Shown here: positions 1 to 5,533 of the stretch, piece by piece | How the letters are laid out: the number at the start of each line of letters is the position of its first letter | Numbering within the stretch: the stretch's first letter is position 1 | Assembly: GCA_945949035.1 (NCBI GenBank) | Contig: CAMFDH010000031.1 | Location: forward strand, 1-10,322 | Direction: 5' to 3' | Source of the DNA: an uncultured Actinomyces sp. | Lineage (GTDB): Bacteria > Actinomycetota > Actinomycetes > Actinomycetales > Actinomycetaceae | DNA: 10,322 nt | Position numbers and translations under genes: made by a program | The notes under the pieces: model-generated | Database searches by the model: none | What the model was told of the DNA's origin: nothing | Seen by the model: the letters and a program-made list of their open reading frames with translations, nothing else

Positions 1-1
1 G

Positions 2-262
2 CTGAAGCTCATGGAGCGGTCGGCGCTCGTGGAGATCGAGTGGTTTTGGGACAACGATTCGTTCCCCAAGAGGAAGACGCGCGCCTCGGATCACACCTGG
101 TCGGCGAAGCTGACCGGCAAGGGGGTTCGCGTAGCACTGATGCTGGGCTACACGGTGCACCCCGAGGAACACTGTTCGGTACCCATGCTGTGCGAGATCC
201 ATACCCCGTTCGAGGAGAACCGCGTTGCGGTACCCACCCTGGAAGACTGGACGAAGGAGTAA
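2..262 (+). CDS. Small hypothetical protein, 5' end probably outside the window
   Basis: The reading frame is open from the first bases of the window to a TAA at 260-262. An ATG lies at 11, but nothing resembling a ribosome site precedes it, so the true start is probably upstream and this entry is treated as 5'-partial. From the ATG it would give 83 residues. The protein has several Trp/Phe near the N-terminus (EWFWDNDSF), a hydrophobic strand (VRVALMLGYTV) and two Cys in the second half. I recognise no family. Its end carries the AAGGAG (254-259) that serves the next gene, two bases downstream, so the two are co-transcribed. Confidence 0.65.
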   Translation: MKLMERSALVEIEWFWDNDSFPKRKTRASDHTWSAKLTGKGVRVALMLGYTVHPEEHCSVPMLCEIHTPFEENRVAVPTLEDWTKE

Positions 263-264
263 TC

Positions 265-528
265 GTGATCACCCGCATCAAGCCCGAGGTGGAAAAGTTT
301 GAGACTCCTCATGGGCGGGGCGTCTACCTTCAGAACGTCGTCAACTGGACGGAGTTTCGGGGTTCACCCTTTACGCGGCCTCACCAAGACGAGGTGGTGC
401 AAGTTCACCCAGGCGTCTACCGGTTCACACACTATTCCGCCGAAAAGGCATTCAACCCGGACGCGGAGGGCGTGGTGACGTTCGCTCACGTCGAGCGGGT
501 CGGAGAGGTGGGGCAGCGTGGCAAGTAG
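265..528 (+). CDS. Small hypothetical protein (87 aa)
   Basis: A GTG start at 265 is preceded by AAGGAG at 254-259, spacing 5. This is clearly better than any upstream start in the same frame, which would overlap the preceding gene by more than 200 bases. The product begins MITRIKPEVEKFETP and alternates short hydrophobic and aromatic stretches (VYLQNVVNWTEF, VYRFTHYS, VVTFAHVERV), suggesting a small beta-rich domain. There is no signal peptide or membrane segment, and I do not recognise it. The last 11 bases overlap the start of the next gene. Confidence 0.75.
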   Translation: MITRIKPEVEKFETPHGRGVYLQNVVNWTEFRGSPFTRPHQDEVVQVHPGVYRFTHYSAEKAFNPDAEGVVTFAHVERVGEVGQRGK

Positions 529-694
529 TCGTCGCGTCATGGTCGAGGTCGACGGGAGCAGCTTCGAGCAGATGGCCCGCCGACTCCGCGAGATCGCAGA
601 TCATCTCGACAAGGGGTACACGGACGGTGTCGTAGAGCACGGTGACGACGGGACCTACGAGTTCCACGTGTACACCATTCAGGGCGCCAAGTGA
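518..694 (+). CDS. Small hypothetical protein (58 aa)
   Basis: A GTG at 518 overlaps the previous gene by 11 bases and has GGAGAGG (502-508) 9 bases upstream. An internal ATG at 539 (codon 8) is an alternative start but has no ribosome site of its own. The 58-residue product has an amphipathic helix around residues 15-31 (FEQMARRLREIADHLDKG) between short strands (RRVMVEVDG and TYEFHVYTIQG), which would make a compact beta-alpha-beta domain. No family is recognised. The overlap suggests translational coupling with the upstream gene. Confidence 0.7.
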   Translation: MASSRRVMVEVDGSSFEQMARRLREIADHLDKGYTDGVVEHGDDGTYEFHVYTIQGAK

Positions 695-716
695 CTTCGA
701 ACAGAAAGGATCATTC

Positions 717-1085
717 ATGACTGTCAAGATCAGCGAGGTCAAGATCTGGGACGCCGAAGGGGGTGAAGTGGACAGCTCTGCCATTGTGCGGATGAAGCTG
801 TTCCTTCTGACCAAGGCGAAGATGCAGATGAAGTCCAGGGGGGTGATCCAGATGCGGGACGGTTCGATGCGGATCATCCACGTCCGTCACAGCCACAACC
901 CCGACATGCGCGGGCACCTCGTGGTGGTCGGTGAGGCCCTTCCCGGCTCCGGGCATCCCATGCAGTTCGAAGGCATCGCCGAGGGGCTGGAGATCTTCGA
1001 GGGCCAATGGGGGCCGGTGTCCCTGCCGGAGTTCAGGGAGGGGGACGGGGGTCTGCCTCCAGAGGTTGCCGAGTTGCTGACGTGA
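717..1085 (+). CDS. Hypothetical protein (122 aa)
   Basis: The ATG at 717 is preceded by AGAAAGGA at 703-710 with 6-base spacing. The frame is also open further upstream, but that part overlaps the previous gene and lacks a ribosome site. The product is soluble, with a Met/Lys-rich stretch around residues 25-45 (VRMKLFLLTKAKMQMKSRG), then two strands (SMRIIHVRHSH, HLVVVGEAL) and an acidic C-terminus. No known domain is recognised. It is the last gene before a 105-base structured intergenic region, so it probably ends a transcription or processing unit. Confidence 0.8.
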   Translation: MTVKISEVKIWDAEGGEVDSSAIVRMKLFLLTKAKMQMKSRGVIQMRDGSMRIIHVRHSHNPDMRGHLVVVGEALPGSGHPMQFEGIAEGLEIFEGQWGPVSLPEFREGDGGLPPEVAELLT

Positions 1086-1086
1086 C

Positions 1087-1098
1087 CCCCTTCGGGGG
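1087..1098 (+). terminator. Small UUCG-loop hairpin after the 717-1085 gene
   Basis: CCCC (1087-1090), loop TTCG, then GGGG (1095-1098) begins one base after the stop codon. The stem is only 4 bp and no T-run follows, so it is at best a weak terminator or an RNA-stabilising 3' hairpin. The same UUCG loop appears in the two stronger terminators of this window. Confidence 0.35.
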
Positions 1099-1123
1099 CT
1101 GCGTGTGAGACGATGGCGCCCTA

Positions 1124-1149
1124 GAAGGCATGGCCTAGGCCATGCCTTC
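1124..1149. promoter_or_regulatory. Perfect 26-nt palindrome, operator or hairpin candidate
   Basis: The left arm GAAGGCATGGCCT (1124-1136) is followed immediately by its exact reverse complement (1137-1149). It lies 41 bases upstream of the GTG at 1191 in an otherwise non-coding stretch. The inner 14 bases, ATGGCCTAGGCCAT, recur exactly at 6737-6750, also upstream of a gene. Two-fold symmetry without a loop suits a dimeric DNA-binding protein better than a transcriptional terminator, although the RNA could also fold. No clear -35/-10 pair is seen around it. Confidence 0.55.
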
Positions 1150-1150
1150 G

Positions 1151-1180
1151 GGAGTGCTCTCGACCGCAGAGCCAGGAAAG
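1151..1180 (+). promoter_or_regulatory. Hairpin leader just upstream of ribosome site (divergent copy)
   Basis: GCTCT (1156-1160) and AGAGC (1168-1172) form a 5-bp stem with a 7-base loop, followed by GGAAAGG and then the ribosome site of the 1191 gene. The order GGA-n-TGCTCTC, then AGAGC, then GGAAAGG matches the better-conserved leaders at 9701-9729 and 10181-10211. I read it as a diverged third copy. Confidence 0.4.
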
Positions 1181-1190
1181 GGAGAAGGTA

Positions 1191-1610
1191 GTGACCGTCG
1201 AGGACAAGCTGATCAGCATCGTCACCGAATGTGAGCCCCTGTTCACGCAACTGTGGACCGTCGCGCTCGGCGAACCCGTCGGGCCTGACGGACACGTCTA
1301 CGAGTACGGGGACAACGAACTCGCCGAGTGGGTGATCGACATGTTCACCGGTGAGGTCAACTACTGGCCCTGGGAGCTGTCCCGGCACACCTCCAACTGC
1401 TCGAAGGTGTGGGGCGAGGGGGGCACCCTTACGGTCGACCAGGTGCAGAACCTGTCCGACGAAGGCTGGGAGAAGGTTCGGGAGGCTCTTCTCTCGGCTC
1501 ACCCTGGTCGGGAGATCCACTGCCCGTACTGCGGAACCCGCGTCAAGGCACAGGAGGACGAGTTTCACGAGCACTACATCAACGACAAGTGCTGGGACAC
1601 CCAGGACTAA
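1191..1610 (+). CDS. Hypothetical protein with C-terminal zinc-ligand-like cluster (139 aa)
   Basis: A GTG start at 1191 follows GGAGAAGG (1181-1188). The first hundred residues are acidic and Trp-rich with no family I recognise. The C-terminus holds Cys111-x2-Cys114 (CPYCG), then His126, His128 and Cys134, an arrangement that could bind one zinc ion as a small C2HC-type finger. That is a pattern reading, not a family match. The segment EWVID at residues 46-50 recurs as WVID in the next two genes. The gene is first after the palindrome and hairpin region, so it probably heads an operon running to about 2647. Confidence 0.8.
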   Translation: MTVEDKLISIVTECEPLFTQLWTVALGEPVGPDGHVYEYGDNELAEWVIDMFTGEVNYWPWELSRHTSNCSKVWGEGGTLTVDQVQNLSDEGWEKVREALLSAHPGREIHCPYCGTRVKAQEDEFHEHYINDKCWDTQD

Positions 1611-1631
1611 CCGTAAGGGGAAGAAGGAAAC

Positions 1632-2135
1632 ATGTTCTCACACGCAATGATCAAGGCCATCCTGGACGACGAACGCCACGAAAAGTACGGATGGGTGATC
1701 GACGTCGACCACCTGCACGAACAGTTCCCGGAGAGCCCGTCCGTCAAGGGCCTGAAGGGGCCTCGGTCCATTCCGGACCAGATCTCCACCGCCCTGGACG
1801 ACGAGACCAACGGGCGCCGGTTCCGTCTCTACGACTCCGACGACGATCTGTACTACAGCGGTCGCCTGATCGTCGTGGACGAGGGGGACGAGGGAGGGGA
1901 TCTGGACTTCGCCCCGCTCGACGATCTCGGGCGAGCGTCCGGATGCACTGACATCTACTACTGGGACGAGGATGTCTCGAAGTGGGAGTGCAAGGATCAG
2001 GAGGAGGCACGGGAGCGGAAGTCCGGCTATCGCCTCGTCGTCACGAACCTCTCCGACGCCTGGGGCGAAACCCTGTACCGGACCCCCGTCATCAAGGATG
2101 ACGTCAACCAGACGGGCGGCTGGGTCTCCCTGTAG
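1632..2135 (+). CDS. Acidic hypothetical protein (167 aa)
   Basis: The ATG at 1632 is preceded by GAAGAAGGA (1620-1628), and ATG 1647 (codon 6) is a possible alternative. The protein is rich in Asp/Glu. Residues 62-110 read as a beta-strand region: RRFRLYDSDDDLYYSGRL, then DFAPLDDLG, then GCTDIYYWD. From memory this sequence style (F-R-L-x-D-D-D-x-x-Y-Y-x-G-R-I, APLDD, A-G-C-T-x-I) occurs in unnamed small proteins of many actinobacteriophages, but I cannot confirm homology here. WVID occurs at residues 21-24. Cys105 and Cys120 are the only cysteines. Function unknown; it is soluble and cytoplasmic by appearance. Confidence 0.82.
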   Translation: MFSHAMIKAILDDERHEKYGWVIDVDHLHEQFPESPSVKGLKGPRSIPDQISTALDDETNGRRFRLYDSDDDLYYSGRLIVVDEGDEGGDLDFAPLDDLGRASGCTDIYYWDEDVSKWECKDQEEARERKSGYRLVVTNLSDAWGETLYRTPVIKDDVNQTGGWVSL

Positions 2136-2140
2136 ACCTT

Positions 2141-2164
2141 CCGGAGCAGAGACTTTCACTCCGG
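2141..2164 (+). other. Intergenic hairpin (6-bp stem, 12-base loop)
   Basis: CCGGAG (2141-2146) is exactly complementary to CTCCGG (2159-2164) in the 62-base gap before the 2198 gene. A short GTTTTA follows about 6 bases later. The loop is large and the stem short, so termination is uncertain; RNA processing or stability are alternatives. Confidence 0.3.
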
Positions 2165-2197
2165 GACCCCGTTTTACATCGAACAAGGAGAGTTTCC

Positions 2198-2647
2198 ATG
2201 CAGATCACTGACATCCACAACCTGACCAGCCGCCTGGTCGAGGAGGACTGGGTCATCGACTTCGAAGGTGAGGACGACGAAGACGAAAAGAACGAGTTCT
2301 CCGACAGCCTCAAGGAGATCTACGAGAGGGCCGGGGAGGACGACGGAGCGCTCTACGAGTTCTTCACGTTCGCCACCAACGAGAAGGGCAGCACGGGGGC
2401 GGAGTACGAGTGGGACGCAAAGGAACTGAGGACCCAGTTCATTGAGACGTTCCGTGGTTCGGGCCGGGACATTTCCGAGGTGATCCAAAGGTATTTCTCT
2501 GGCTACGAGGACCGCATCCTGGACCCGCTGGCCTCCGACCGCCTGGTCGGGGCTTACTTCCAGTGGGAGGAATACGTTCGTGATCAGCGGCCGGACCTCC
2601 GGATTTACCAGCACGGCCCGATGATGTACCTCTTCAAGTCTGAATGA
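2198..2647 (+). CDS. Possible ArdA-like antirestriction protein (149 aa)
   Basis: The ATG at 2198 follows AAGGAG (2184-2189). The protein is strongly acidic: I count about 37 Asp/Glu against 16 Lys/Arg. Its C-terminal half follows the order typical of ArdA: an F-x-E-x-F-x-G segment (residues 81-87), an acidic helix (90-98), then YFQWEEYVRD (120-129), D-L-x-I (133-136) and a final MMYLF (142-146), comparable to the ArdA ending with Y-I-D-Y-E-x-F-x-R-D and Y-V-F. ArdA proteins mimic DNA and block type I restriction enzymes. The N-terminal half is less recognisable and shorter than in standard ArdA. The assignment is by eye; another acidic phage protein is possible. Confidence 0.8.
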   Translation: MQITDIHNLTSRLVEEDWVIDFEGEDDEDEKNEFSDSLKEIYERAGEDDGALYEFFTFATNEKGSTGAEYEWDAKELRTQFIETFRGSGRDISEVIQRYFSGYEDRILDPLASDRLVGAYFQWEEYVRDQRPDLRIYQHGPMMYLFKSE

Positions 2648-2668
2648 CCCGAGGGGAGGACTTCGGGG

Positions 2669-2690
2669 CTTTCCCGCCTCGGCGGGGAGG
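2669..2690 (+). other. Strong GC hairpin between 2647 and 2748
   Basis: CCCGCC (2673-2678) pairs with GGCGGG (2681-2686), extended outward by four more pairs that include two G-U. Only TT follows, so it is not a clear intrinsic terminator. CCGAGG (2649-2654), just after the stop codon, could instead pair with CCTCGG (2677-2682), giving a mutually exclusive fold. The rest of this 100-base gap shows nothing until the AAGGAGG of the next gene. Confidence 0.4.
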
Positions 2691-2747
2691 TTCCGTGGGT
2701 CTCTCGCCGGACAGAAACCCTGCACATACCCCCTTTAAGGAGGCTCC

Positions 2748-3080
2748 ATGAATAACCTTCCGTACGGCGGCGTCATCAACTGGAAGCTGCCGAAGAACAA
2801 GTCGGTACACGACCCCTCCGTGCACCACGGGTACCGCCACGTTGTGGCTTGGGGGGTAAACATGGGGAGCCACGCGTACTACATCGAAATGCAGTGCGCG
2901 GAGGCCAAGGCTCAGAACGCCCCCGTGGACGCCATTTTCCTCGGCGGTTCCGAGTGGGGGCCGCAGGAGGAGCGCTACTGGCGCACCTACGCCACCCTCA
3001 CTGAGTCTAATCCGGCTCTCGCCGAGGAGATCAACAAGTATGTCGAGGTGATGAAGGACATGGAGGAGCGAAAGGGATGA
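2748..3080 (+). CDS. Hypothetical protein (110 aa)
   Basis: The ATG at 2748 has a near-perfect ribosome site, AAGGAGG (2736-2742) with 5-base spacing, which suggests strong expression. The N-terminus is rich in His, Pro and aromatic residues (residues 5-34), followed by strand-helix segments around HAYYIEMQCAEAKAQNAPVDAIFL (42-65) and a charged C-terminal helix (residues 90-110). No motif I can name. It starts a run of four overlapping genes (2748-4133) and its last four bases, ATGA, are also the start of the next gene. Confidence 0.83.
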   Translation: MNNLPYGGVINWKLPKNKSVHDPSVHHGYRHVVAWGVNMGSHAYYIEMQCAEAKAQNAPVDAIFLGGSEWGPQEERYWRTYATLTESNPALAEEINKYVEVMKDMEERKG

Positions 3081-3418
3081 GGCTCCGCATCAACATCGAC
3101 AACGTCAAGAACAGTGATGGTCTGTTGGTGGAATGGGAAGGTGGCCTCAAAGAACTCATTCCCCTGACCGAGGCTCTAGCCAACGCCATGTGGCACACCG
3201 ACATCGGAAGGGTGACGGAAGACAACGTGGGCGAAGTCTTCCGCCGTATTCAGATCGCCGAGAAGGTTAACGGTGCCTACCTGTTTCACGGCTACAGCGA
3301 GCGGTGGTTCACCCGGGATGACGTGACCCGGCACATCGGGATGTCCGTCAACGTCCGCACCCTCTCCCCCACGGCATTCAACAAGAAGATCAAGGAAAGG
3401 AAGGTGCCCTCCGCATGA
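3077..3418 (+). CDS. Hypothetical protein (113 aa)
   Basis: It starts at 3077 in an ATGA overlap with the previous stop; GGAGGAG at 3062-3068 is the likely ribosome site. The N-terminus MRLRINIDNV looks like an edge beta strand. A helix follows (residues 24-40), then VTEDNVGEVFRRIQIAEKVN (46-65), which could be a helix-turn-helix-like pair, and a basic C-terminus (KKIKERKV). I do not recognise a family. Length and position match the next gene, but alignment by eye is too weak to call them paralogues. Confidence 0.82.
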   Translation: MRLRINIDNVKNSDGLLVEWEGGLKELIPLTEALANAMWHTDIGRVTEDNVGEVFRRIQIAEKVNGAYLFHGYSERWFTRDDVTRHIGMSVNVRTLSPTAFNKKIKERKVPSA

Positions 3419-3753
3419 AGTTCGAGATCACCGCCGACGTAGGCGACGTGATGGAGCGAATCATCGAGCCGCTGACCCAGGCACAGCAGAGCGTCCTCGC
3501 CCACGCCATGGGGGAGTCCAAGCGCTGGGATGTAGTGACGGTTGCCTCTGCGAACGAACGGACCGTCGTTTCTCTCATGCGGGGCCCGTCTCCGCTCATC
3601 CGGGAGAACCGAGTGCACCGCCGGGTGCTGACCCCTCTCGGAATGGACGTGGCCAAGTACCTCATCGCCACCAGGGATTTTCCGGCAATGGACCTGGACT
3701 CGATCATCCCGGACCTGACGCAGGGCAACGCCTCCGAGGAGGGAGAAGAGTGA
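3415..3753 (+). CDS. Hypothetical protein with winged-helix-like C-terminal pattern (112 aa)
   Basis: Starts in an ATGA overlap at 3415; AAGG at 3401-3404 is a weak ribosome site, so translation is probably coupled to the gene before. Residues 20-80 run as helix (LTQAQQSVLAHAM), helix (VASANERTVVSLMRG), a two-strand wing (SPLIRENRVHRRV) and LTPLGMDVAKYL. The ending L-T-P-L-G-x-x-V-A-x-x-L is characteristic of many small winged-helix DNA-binding proteins, so a regulatory or DNA-binding role is a reasonable inference. There is no ligand or dimerisation domain, and the tail is acidic. Other small folds remain possible. Confidence 0.82.
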   Translation: MKFEITADVGDVMERIIEPLTQAQQSVLAHAMGESKRWDVVTVASANERTVVSLMRGPSPLIRENRVHRRVLTPLGMDVAKYLIATRDFPAMDLDSIIPDLTQGNASEEGEE

Positions 3754-4133
3754 GCAGCAACGCCTACCAGCTGATTGTCCACCTGGCCGAAGCGCCGCCC
3801 GGGGAAAGCGACCTCAACGAGGCCCGAAGGGTCGGGAACGCGATCAAGGAAGGGCTGCGGGACCGGTTCGTGGAGATCGACCGGGTCGACATCCGGGAGG
3901 TCCCTCCGCCCCCGCCGAGCAAGGCGGACATCCCTGTCGGCGTCCGGGTGCTGGTCACCAGAACATGGCGGGATGAGCCCAATATCTACACGGCGAAGGT
4001 CGCGGGTTACGACCTGTTCCGGTCGAAGTATCGACTGGACCGGGAACTCAGCCCGGGGCACTACGCCACTGGCGGCCACACCTGGGCGTTCGTCGGCGAG
4101 GTCGAGCGGCACCCGGACAACAAGGCGGACTGA
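3750..4133 (+). CDS. Two-part hypothetical protein with polyproline linker (127 aa)
   Basis: A GTG start at 3750 lies in a GTGA overlap with the preceding stop and follows GAGGAGGGAG (3736-3745). Residues 5-50 look like strand-helix-strand (YQLIVHLAEA, then NEARRVGNAIKEGLRDRF, then IDRVDIREV). A run of five prolines (52-56) acts as a linker. Residues 62-119 resemble an SH3-like barrel (VGVRVLVTRTW, YTAKVAGYDLF, SKYRLDREL, TWAFVGEVER). No catalytic residues are apparent. The fold reading is inference. This is the last gene before the terminator at 4147-4171. Confidence 0.82.
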   Translation: MSSNAYQLIVHLAEAPPGESDLNEARRVGNAIKEGLRDRFVEIDRVDIREVPPPPPSKADIPVGVRVLVTRTWRDEPNIYTAKVAGYDLFRSKYRLDRELSPGHYATGGHTWAFVGEVERHPDNKAD

Positions 4134-4146
4134 GGGAGCACGGTGG

Positions 4147-4171
4147 CTGGCGCCCTTCGGGGCGTCGGTTT
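4147..4171 (+). terminator. UUCG-loop intrinsic terminator after the 3750-4133 gene
   Basis: CTGGCGCCC (4147-4155), loop TTCG (4156-4159), GGGCGTCGG (4160-4168) gives a 9-bp stem with two G-U pairs, followed by TTT. The T-run is short, as is common in GC-rich phages. It sits 13 bases after the stop at 4133 and closes the four-gene block. Confidence 0.65.
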
Positions 4172-4213
4172 GCCGCGCATTCTCAGACCGGGATGCGGGA
4201 GAAGGAGAAAAAC

Positions 4214-4507
4214 GTGACGATCAAGATTCCGAAGCACGTCTTCGAGGGGGCCGCCCATGAGGCGGATGTCCACGACGCCATCACCTGGGACGCAACCGAC
4301 ATGTTCGAGTCGGTGTACTCGAAGCACTGCCCGGCCATCCGGGGTAGTGAGACCGACTTCGCCAAGTTCTACGGCGTGCTGATCCTGCGCTGGTACGAGG
4401 AGGAAGATGCCGACGAAGCCATGGTCCTCGACCTCGGTGAACGCATCGTCTCCCGCGCCTCGGGGCGGCACACCCTCTACGGCTTCGCCGGTCTGGAACT
4501 GACATGA
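4214..4507 (+). CDS. Acidic hypothetical protein (97 aa)
   Basis: I choose the GTG at 4214 because AAGGAG (4202-4207) sits 6 bases upstream. An in-frame ATG at 4193 would place that ribosome site inside the gene and has none of its own. The product begins MTIKIPKHVFEGAA, has a helix-rich middle, a short strand GVLILRWYEEED (residues 54-65) and a C-terminal helix ending in the hydrophobic LYGFAGLEL. No family recognised. It follows the terminator at 4147-4171, so it should begin a new unit; no clear promoter is visible in the 42 bases between. Confidence 0.78.
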   Translation: MTIKIPKHVFEGAAHEADVHDAITWDATDMFESVYSKHCPAIRGSETDFAKFYGVLILRWYEEEDADEAMVLDLGERIVSRASGRHTLYGFAGLELT

Positions 4508-4809
4508 CCCGCATCGAGACGGACTATGTGCCCGGGGACAAACCCATTCCGATCGGGGAGATCGTCCTCTACGCCCCGGATGACTCCCCGATTGCCGGTC
4601 GGTACAAGGTGACGGACTGGGACAACCCTCACGAGCATCCGATGCCTCCGCCGGGGCTCTCTCTGGAGGAGGTGTACCCGGACGGGGCGGCGTACGCGCT
4701 GTGGCCAGAGGGTGTGCCTCGTAAGTTCGGGTTCCGGCATCTGTCGGTGTCCTGGGTCCGTAGGACATCGCTCCGACGGCCCGCATCAGACCGAAAGGAA
4801 GAACGATGA
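4504..4809 (+). CDS. Hypothetical protein with SH3-like pattern (101 aa)
   Basis: Starts in an ATGA overlap at 4504 with almost no ribosome site, so it probably depends on coupling to the upstream gene. Residues 10-87 suggest a small barrel: PGDKPIPIGEIVLYAPD, then GRYKVTDWDN, a proline-rich loop (44-50), GAAYALWPEG and FRHLSVSWVRR. Phage proteins of this G-D-x-V-x-Y / Y-x-V / W-P-x-G type are common and unassigned. The last 20 residues are basic and probably disordered. Function unknown. Confidence 0.8.
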   Translation: MTRIETDYVPGDKPIPIGEIVLYAPDDSPIAGRYKVTDWDNPHEHPMPPPGLSLEEVYPDGAAYALWPEGVPRKFGFRHLSVSWVRRTSLRRPASDRKEER

Positions 4810-4865
4810 CGCAGATCAGCGAGCCGGTACCGGCTGCTAGCAGTGAGCGGGAGGTTGAGGAGTGA
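4806..4865 (+). CDS. 19-residue micro-ORF between two coupled genes
   Basis: ATG at 4806 (ATGA overlap) follows AAAGGAAG at 4794-4801 and reads 19 codons to TGA 4863-4865, itself overlapping the GTG of the next gene. The predicted peptide is MTQISEPVPAASSEREVEE. In favour: a good ribosome site and neat overlaps at both ends. Against: tiny size, and the DNA contains two adjoining palindromes (4822-4835 and 4834-4843), so the stretch may be regulatory rather than coding. It could be a leader peptide that carries ribosomes to the 4862 start. Confidence 0.45.
   Translation: MTQISEPVPAASSEREVEE
4822..4843. repeat. Two adjoining palindromes inside the micro-ORF
   Basis: AGCCGGTACCGGCT (4822-4835) is a perfect 14-nt palindrome and CTGCTAGCAG (4834-4843) a perfect 10-nt one sharing two bases with it. 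They sit 19-40 bases upstream of the GTG at 4862. Possible operator or hairpins affecting translation of that gene. Confidence 0.4.
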
Positions 4866-5101
4866 GCGGGCTCGACGGGTTTCCGCTTCCCCCGACCTCC
4901 GGTCACAACCCGCAGGGACGGCACATCGTGCCGCACATCCGGGAGTGGCGCCGAACGGCCGGTTCCGACCGGGCCGTTCGAGGCTCCGAGGTGGAGCGAA
5001 ACCAGCGCCAGCTGAGTCAGTTCTACGCACATCTGGAGGAGCACCGTCGGCGGGGAGAGCCCGTCGAGGTGGCCAGACAACCCGACGAAGAGGAGAAGTA
5101 G
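4862..5101 (+). CDS. Small charged hypothetical protein (79 aa)
   Basis: A GTG at 4862 in a GTGA overlap, with GGGAGG (4849-4854) 7 bases upstream. The N-terminus is Gly/Pro-rich (MSGLDGFPLPPTSGHNPQG) and probably unstructured. The rest is a long Arg- and Glu-rich helix (residues 25-70: REWRR, SEVERNQRQLSQFYAHLEEHRRR), ending with an acidic tail DEEEK. Could be a small nucleic-acid or protein-binding helix; no family recognised. The final codons contain the AGGAG used by the next gene. Confidence 0.75.
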   Translation: MSGLDGFPLPPTSGHNPQGRHIVPHIREWRRTAGSDRAVRGSEVERNQRQLSQFYAHLEEHRRRGEPVEVARQPDEEEK

Positions 5102-5103
5102 AC

Positions 5104-5316
5104 ATGGCGGACAAGTTCTCGGTGTGGGCGCGCAGCCGGGACCCCGAGTGGACGACTCAGAACCGGTGCAGTGATGTGCTGGTCCTGTTCAGCGTCGACA
5201 AGGGCAAGGCCGAAGGGCTGGTGAACCGGCTCCAGCTCCTCTATCGGGACAGGACGCTGGAGATCCCCCCGGCCAACATCCCACCCGTGCCCAACTCGGT
5301 GGGTTCGGGTGCCTGA
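5104..5316 (+). CDS. Small hypothetical protein (70 aa)
   Basis: The ATG at 5104 is preceded by AGGAGAAG (5092-5099). A longer reading of the frame exists upstream but would overlap the whole preceding gene without a ribosome site. The product has a central strand SDVLVLFSVD (residues 23-32) and a helix GKAEGLVNRLQLLYRD (34-49), followed by a Pro-rich C-terminus (LEIPPANIPPVPNS). No family recognised. It overlaps the following gene by 8 bases. Confidence 0.75.
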   Translation: MADKFSVWARSRDPEWTTQNRCSDVLVLFSVDKGKAEGLVNRLQLLYRDRTLEIPPANIPPVPNSVGSGA

Positions 5317-5515
5317 CCGGCAGGAAGCTCCGTACCCCTCCATCCGGGCCGCCACTGCGGCCCGCCTCGGGATGACTGAGGCGCAGGTGGATGAGGTGCT
5401 GGATGTCTACCTGGAGGAGTCCCGGAAGGACAAAGAGCGACGCCGGGAGTCCCTGAAGGACAACCACGTCTACCAGCAGTGGCTGGCGGCGAAACAACGG
5501 AACGAGACGGCCTGA
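5309..5515 (+). CDS. Small helical hypothetical protein (68 aa)
   Basis: A GTG start at 5309 overlaps the preceding gene by 8 bases; the ribosome site is weak (GGTGGG region), so coupling is likely. ATG 5372 is a shorter alternative. Residues 13-32 (RAATAARLGMTEAQVDEVLD) have the spacing of a helix-turn-helix, followed by a long charged helix (SRKDKERRRESLKD) and QQWLAAKQRN. A DNA-binding role is possible but not demonstrated. It is the last gene before a strong terminator, hence the end of the 4214-5515 unit. Confidence 0.75.
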   Translation: MPDRQEAPYPSIRAATAARLGMTEAQVDEVLDVYLEESRKDKERRRESLKDNHVYQQWLAAKQRNETA

Positions 5516-5533
5516 CGGCCGGAACTCCACATT

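Noticed and set aside
711..1574. Long reading frame on the - strand (287 codons), and similar long - strand frames at 4061-5080, 5189-5917 and 8063-8959
   Set aside because: They lie opposite well-supported + strand genes with ribosome sites and overlaps, have no ribosome sites of their own that I can see, and are expected by-products of GC-rich codon use.
3077..3753. The 3077 and 3415 genes as tandem paralogues
   Set aside because: They have equal length and similar starts, but I could not align conserved residues beyond the first few.
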